From NCBI GenBank assembly GCA_000634215.1, contig JFLX01000001.1:62001-126000 (forward strand): a DNA stretch of 64,000 nucleotides, read 5' to 3'. The notes under the pieces were generated by a model. It searched no databases and was not told where the DNA came from. It worked only from the letters and a program-made list of their open reading frames with translations. This stretch comes from Prochlorococcus sp. scB243_495L20 (GTDB taxonomy: Bacteria; Cyanobacteriota; Cyanobacteriia; PCC-6307; Cyanobiaceae). Below, piece after piece: positions 59,704 through 64,000 of the stretch; the first letter of the stretch is position 1, and every line of letters begins with the position of its first letter. The translations under genes and the position numbers were made by a program.

Positions 59704-61461
59704 ATGCCAAATATACATAAGCCTTTCCATCAAAAATATAGACCAAACAACTTAGACGAATTGGTTGGGCAAAAATTTATATCCATTACACTCAAACAAG
59801 CTCTATTAACAAAAAAAATTGCTCCTGCATATCTTTTTAATGGTCCAAGAGGCACTGGAAAAACATCAAGTGCAAGAATATTTGCAAAATCTCTAAATTG
59901 CCAGGCATTCGACCAACCTACGATAACTCCTTGTTGTAAATGTGACTTATGTAGACAAATTACAGATGGGAGCGCTCTAGATATTATCGAGATTGATGCA
60001 GCATCAAATACAGGAGTAGAAAATATAAGAGAAATTATAGAAAGAGCGAGATTTGCACCTACTCAAGCGAGATGGAAAGTCTATGTGATTGATGAATGTC
60101 ATATGCTTTCAACGGCAGCCTCAAATGCTTTACTAAAAACTATTGAAGAACCGCCCTCAAGAGTTGTATTTATACTTGCGACGACAAATCCTGAGAGAGT
60201 GTTAAATACCATAAAAAGTAGATGCCAAAAGTTTGATTTTAGGAGAATAAGCCCTAGTGATATTTTTCAACATTTATCAGAAATCGCCGAAAAAGAATCC
60301 ATTAAGTACGAAGTTCAGGCGTTAAAAATGATTGCAAAAAGGTCTAATGGAGGTATGAGAGATGCACAAAGCCTCCTTGAACAATTAAATCTTTTACCAG
60401 AAGGGATAACAATAAATAATATCCAAAACCTTCTAGGAGAAGTATCAGAAAGGGAATTAACAAATCTGATTAAATCATTGATTGAGAATAATCCAGAGTC
60501 ATTAATTGAAACTTGCAACAAATTATATAATGCCGGAAACGAACCTCTTCAAATAATTATCGGATTATTGAATATAACAAGAGATCTACTATTACACACT
60601 ACTAATAACAATTATTCAGATCTTTATTATACCTCTGATGAATTTCGAGATGAGTTAGATAAAATCTCAAAAACAATAAATAAATCTAAAATAATAAATT
60701 GGCATAATAATCTGAGAAATATTGAATATCAAATCAAATCAAGTGATAATCCAAGGCTTTGGTTTGAAGTACATTTAACTGGTCTTCTGGATATTCAAGA
60801 GATAAATAGTTTTGAAAATAAACAAGAAAGTAAAAATAATACGACTGAGGAGAAGCATGAAAATAGAAAACTCATTCCAATGAATAAAGAAAATATTTCA
60901 CATGAGATTCCAAAACCAAGTATCCAAGAAGAGATAACTCACAAGGAATTGATCGAAAAAAAAGATGAAAAATTAGAAAAATTTGAAGTTCTTGAAAAGG
61001 AAAGTATTGAAAATATTTCTGAAAATAACCAAAATAATCCTCGATCAAATTTAAAAGATAAATGGGAATTAATTCTTTCTAAAGTAGAGTTACCATCAAC
61101 AAGAATGTTACTTTCACAACAAGCCGAACTTGAAAGTTTTGATTCGGAGAAAATTACAATTGCATTATCTCCAAACTGGGAAAGTATGATAAAAAGCAGA
61201 AAAGTTATAATTGAAGATACTGTAAAAAAGATATTTGGAGATGCAATAATACTTAATTTTTCAACCAAACAATTAAATAAAAGTAACCCAAAAAACACTC
61301 CAGAAATAACCCAAAATGAAGTAAATAATTTCCGACCAATAAAAAAAATAGAACCAAAAACTAATTCGACAACAAAAATTTCTAACGAGGAAACTTATGA
61401 TGATAGTTCAAAAAACTTAGCAAATTTTTTTAATGGAGAAATTATAGACCTTGATGAATAG
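59704..61461 (+). CDS. dnaX: DNA polymerase III subunit gamma/tau
   Basis: KYRPNNLDELVGQKFI, FNGPRGTGKTSSARIFAKSLNC, zinc module CCKCDLCRQI, IDECHMLSTAASNALLKTIEEPP. Confidence 0.98.
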   Translation: MPNIHKPFHQKYRPNNLDELVGQKFISITLKQALLTKKIAPAYLFNGPRGTGKTSSARIFAKSLNCQAFDQPTITPCCKCDLCRQITDGSALDIIEIDAASNTGVENIREIIERARFAPTQARWKVYVIDECHMLSTAASNALLKTIEEPPSRVVFILATTNPERVLNTIKSRCQKFDFRRISPSDIFQHLSEIAEKESIKYEVQALKMIAKRSNGGMRDAQSLLEQLNLLPEGITINNIQNLLGEVSERELTNLIKSLIENNPESLIETCNKLYNAGNEPLQIIIGLLNITRDLLLHTTNNNYSDLYYTSDEFRDELDKISKTINKSKIINWHNNLRNIEYQIKSSDNPRLWFEVHLTGLLDIQEINSFENKQESKNNTTEEKHENRKLIPMNKENISHEIPKPSIQEEITHKELIEKKDEKLEKFEVLEKESIENISENNQNNPRSNLKDKWELILSKVELPSTRMLLSQQAELESFDSEKITIALSPNWESMIKSRKVIIEDTVKKIFGDAIILNFSTKQLNKSNPKNTPEITQNEVNNFRPIKKIEPKTNSTTKISNEETYDDSSKNLANFFNGEIIDLDE

Positions 61462-61462
61462 A

Positions 61463-62764
61463 TTAAACTCCAGTATGAAGAGTCTTTCGCCAGAGTATCT
61501 TTTTAGGAAAAATAGACATCTTTATAGTTACCCAAGGGATTACTAAAAACCAATGTGATAAATAAAAAACCGATACAAATACCATCAAAAAATTACTTTT
61601 TTGCAATACAGGTACTTCACTTTTACAAGAAGAACCGTACCAAAAAGCAATTCCAGATAACATAAAAGCTGTAAATGAAATAGGCCAGTAAATTGGTGAA
61701 TCTAAAAAAGCAATACTGAAAACTAAATCAAAAATAGAAATGATTGGTAATGCATATTGCAAGATGAAAAAGTAAGTTAAATCAAATTTCTGCAAATAAT
61801 TAATTTTATTAGTAAACAATTGATCTCCATAATCGAAGAATCTTTGCAACCCCCCCTCTGCCCATCTTTGCCTTTGCGCTAATAAAGCATTTAAATTCTC
61901 AACTGCCTCCTCCATGACTGGAGGATCCCATAAGATTCCAATTCTAGATTTTGATAATAATAATCTTAAACTCAAATCAAGATCATCTGTAACCGTATCT
62001 TCATTAAAAGAACCACATGCTAATAATGTTTCTTTCTTAATTAATTGACCATTTCCCCTTAATTCGGAAACTCCAGCAACTGATAATCTTCCATATTGAA
62101 AGATTGCATCCATAGCCATCTCCATTGACTGACAGGAAGTTAAAAAATTCTTACTAACATTTGTTACTGATTTTCTAAGTTGAACTGCAGACCAATCACC
62201 CTCTTCTACAAAACTAAATAACCTTATCAAAGAATCTTGTTTTAATTCAGCATCAGCATCCAAAACTAATAACCATTCACCATGGGTAAATTTCAAGGCA
62301 TAATTCAAAGCTCCTGACTTTCCTCCTCCTGCATTTGGAGAACGACTTATGACTTTTAGCTTGTCATATTGTCTAAATAATCGATCTAAAATTAAAGGCG
62401 TCTTATCAGAACTACCATCATCGATTATGTAAATATTTAATTTATTTGTTGGATAATCTAAACTAAATAATCTTTCAACTAATCTTGCTATTACATTCTC
62501 TTCATCTCTAGCTGCGACTAAAATATCAAGCACAGGTAACTCTTTATTGCTAATTCTTCTGCTTACAGTATTTAAAACGTTGTTCCTTTTGAAATTTCTA
62601 GAAATAACTATTAAACCGTAAAAAACAATCACAAAAGAAAGAGTCAATATTATGTAAAAGAAATTTTCGATATTGTTAGCATGAGGAATAAAAGATACTA
62701 AAAAACAAGTACTAAGAAATATAAACGACTTCAATCTTCGATTTTTATAAAAACCCTTACTCAT
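61463..62764 (-). CDS. Family 2 glycosyltransferase, membrane-bound
   Basis: DILVAARDEENVIARLVERLFSLDYP, LVLDADAE, QRQRWAEGGLQRF; N- and C-terminal TM segments. Confidence 0.92.
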   Translation of the reverse strand: MSKGFYKNRRLKSFIFLSTCFLVSFIPHANNIENFFYIILTLSFVIVFYGLIVISRNFKRNNVLNTVSRRISNKELPVLDILVAARDEENVIARLVERLFSLDYPTNKLNIYIIDDGSSDKTPLILDRLFRQYDKLKVISRSPNAGGGKSGALNYALKFTHGEWLLVLDADAELKQDSLIRLFSFVEEGDWSAVQLRKSVTNVSKNFLTSCQSMEMAMDAIFQYGRLSVAGVSELRGNGQLIKKETLLACGSFNEDTVTDDLDLSLRLLLSKSRIGILWDPPVMEEAVENLNALLAQRQRWAEGGLQRFFDYGDQLFTNKINYLQKFDLTYFFILQYALPIISIFDLVFSIAFLDSPIYWPISFTAFMLSGIAFWYGSSCKSEVPVLQKSNFLMVFVSVFYLSHWFLVIPWVTIKMSIFPKKILWRKTLHTGV

Positions 62765-62791
62765 AAAAGTAAATTTCTAATTACTTAACTT

Positions 62792-64000
62792 TCATTGAGA
62801 CAATATCTCAATTTTTTTCAGTTTTGCATCTCGATAGTAATGATTCAATATTTGTTCATAAGAGAATCCTAATTTAGCCATTTCAATTGCTCCTGACTGA
62901 GATAAACCTACACCATGACCGAAGCCTCCTCCTCTGAAAAGCCATAAATCATCACTTAATTTATTAATAGTAAACAAATTACTAGGTATAAAATTTAATA
63001 CCCGTCGAATATCATCTTTCACTAGAACAATAGATTTATTAACGTTATACGTTTGTATTGCTAATTTTGTCACTCTGCCACTAAACCCACGTTCAATAGA
63101 ATTTAAATCGAAAACATCATCATTAATATTTATAAGTTTGTTTTTAATTAACTTTTCTTTAATTTCAAAACTAGAAATTTTCTTGTTCCATCGAAAAAGA
63201 GAATGATTACTCCCATAAAACTGTTTTTTATCGAAATCTAGAAAATTATTTACATCAGTTTCACTACTAATTGGAAGTTTAAAATTTTTATTTAATGATT
63301 TAGAACCATCAATGATTGATTTGAAATAAGGATAATCTTGAATTTGCCAAGACTCTCCTGCAGTAGCAGATACGCCACCATTAGAACCATGGTAAAAAGC
63401 ATTTATTGGTTGATTTCTAAAAGTGAGAATTAAATTTGAAGTTGCTTCTATAGCTTTTTGCACTTTTTTATTTGTAATTTTAGGAGGCTTATAAACTTGA
63501 CATTGAGTGGTGATACATAAATGATATTTATCCATTTTAAATCTATCAGAATTAAAAATTCCCCAAGTTCTTGCTATGACTGCTTGTGCCTTGAGTGCTT
63601 CTAAAGGAGAATTCGGTCCAATTTCATATGGCAAAACACCTGCCAAATAATCATCAAACTCAATTTTTTGAACTAATGTCCAAGTTCCATATAAATCTTT
63701 TAATAAATAAAAATTTTTGCCAAAATTGACACCATTTATTTTTATATCCTCTTGAGCAGAAATATATATAGGTCCTTCGAGTTTCATAAGACTATATTTA
63801 CTTCTAAGAACAGGAGTAATTTGAAAATTATTTATTTTTCTAGAAATCTTATTTTTTAATTCAAATTCTGGCAGATCATCTTCAAATGGAATCCATACTT
63901 CCCAATTTTTAGGGTAAGCAACAGTCGTCTCAAATCCTTTATCTTTAAGTTTCTTTGCTTGCTTTTTTGCTGATTCATAGCTGGCAAAAGGACCAAACAC
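62792..64000 (-). CDS. SpoIID/LytB-domain protein, truncated by the window end
   Basis: FDDYLAGVLPYEIGPNSPLEALKAQAVIARTW, FYHGSNGGVSATAGESWQ, FRGGGFGHGVGLSQSGAIEMA. Confidence 0.93.
   Translation of the reverse strand: MFGPFASYESAKKQAKKLKDKGFETTVAYPKNWEVWIPFEDDLPEFELKNKISRKINNFQITPVLRSKYSLMKLEGPIYISAQEDIKINGVNFGKNFYLLKDLYGTWTLVQKIEFDDYLAGVLPYEIGPNSPLEALKAQAVIARTWGIFNSDRFKMDKYHLCITTQCQVYKPPKITNKKVQKAIEATSNLILTFRNQPINAFYHGSNGGVSATAGESWQIQDYPYFKSIIDGSKSLNKNFKLPISSETDVNNFLDFDKKQFYGSNHSLFRWNKKISSFEIKEKLIKNKLININDDVFDLNSIERGFSGRVTKLAIQTYNVNKSIVLVKDDIRRVLNFIPSNLFTINKLSDDLWLFRGGGFGHGVGLSQSGAIEMAKLGFSYEQILNHYYRDAKLKKIEILSQ

Noticed and set aside
59704-61461. Intein in dnaX, as in some cyanobacteria
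   Set aside because: The DnaX translation is a continuous clamp-loader sequence of 585 aa with no intein blocks.

Overview
AT-rich window (roughly 30% GC by eye) from a picocyanobacterial chromosome, most likely a high-light-adapted Prochlorococcus. Support: psaC, psbZ, ndhS, rpaB, Ycf23 and cobH alongside densely packed, very low-GC housekeeping genes. About 50 protein-coding genes cover most of the window, with two tRNAs (Arg-CCT, Gly-GCC), the RNase P RNA (rnpB) and a TPP riboswitch upstream of thiC. I found no transposase, integrase, phage genes, CRISPR array, toxin-antitoxin pair or defence cassette; this is conserved core genome. The observations most worth checking are: (1) an A8 slippery run in dnaX where the -1 frame stops almost at once, predicting a gamma-sized product of about 421 aa; (2) a divergent, shortened P4/P5 arm in the thiC TPP riboswitch; (3) an N-terminal QKNLF clamp-binding-like motif in MutS; (4) an asymmetric tandem crcB/fluC pair; (5) a two-tier inverted repeat between glgP and a divergent antiporter gene; (6) an HLR1-like element upstream of rpaB; (7) a perfect 17-bp AT hairpin inside rnpB; (8) a TTK-repeat lysine-rich tail on trigger factor. 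No convincing wholly new multi-gene system was found. Product names come from recognising protein sequences by eye, with no database search.
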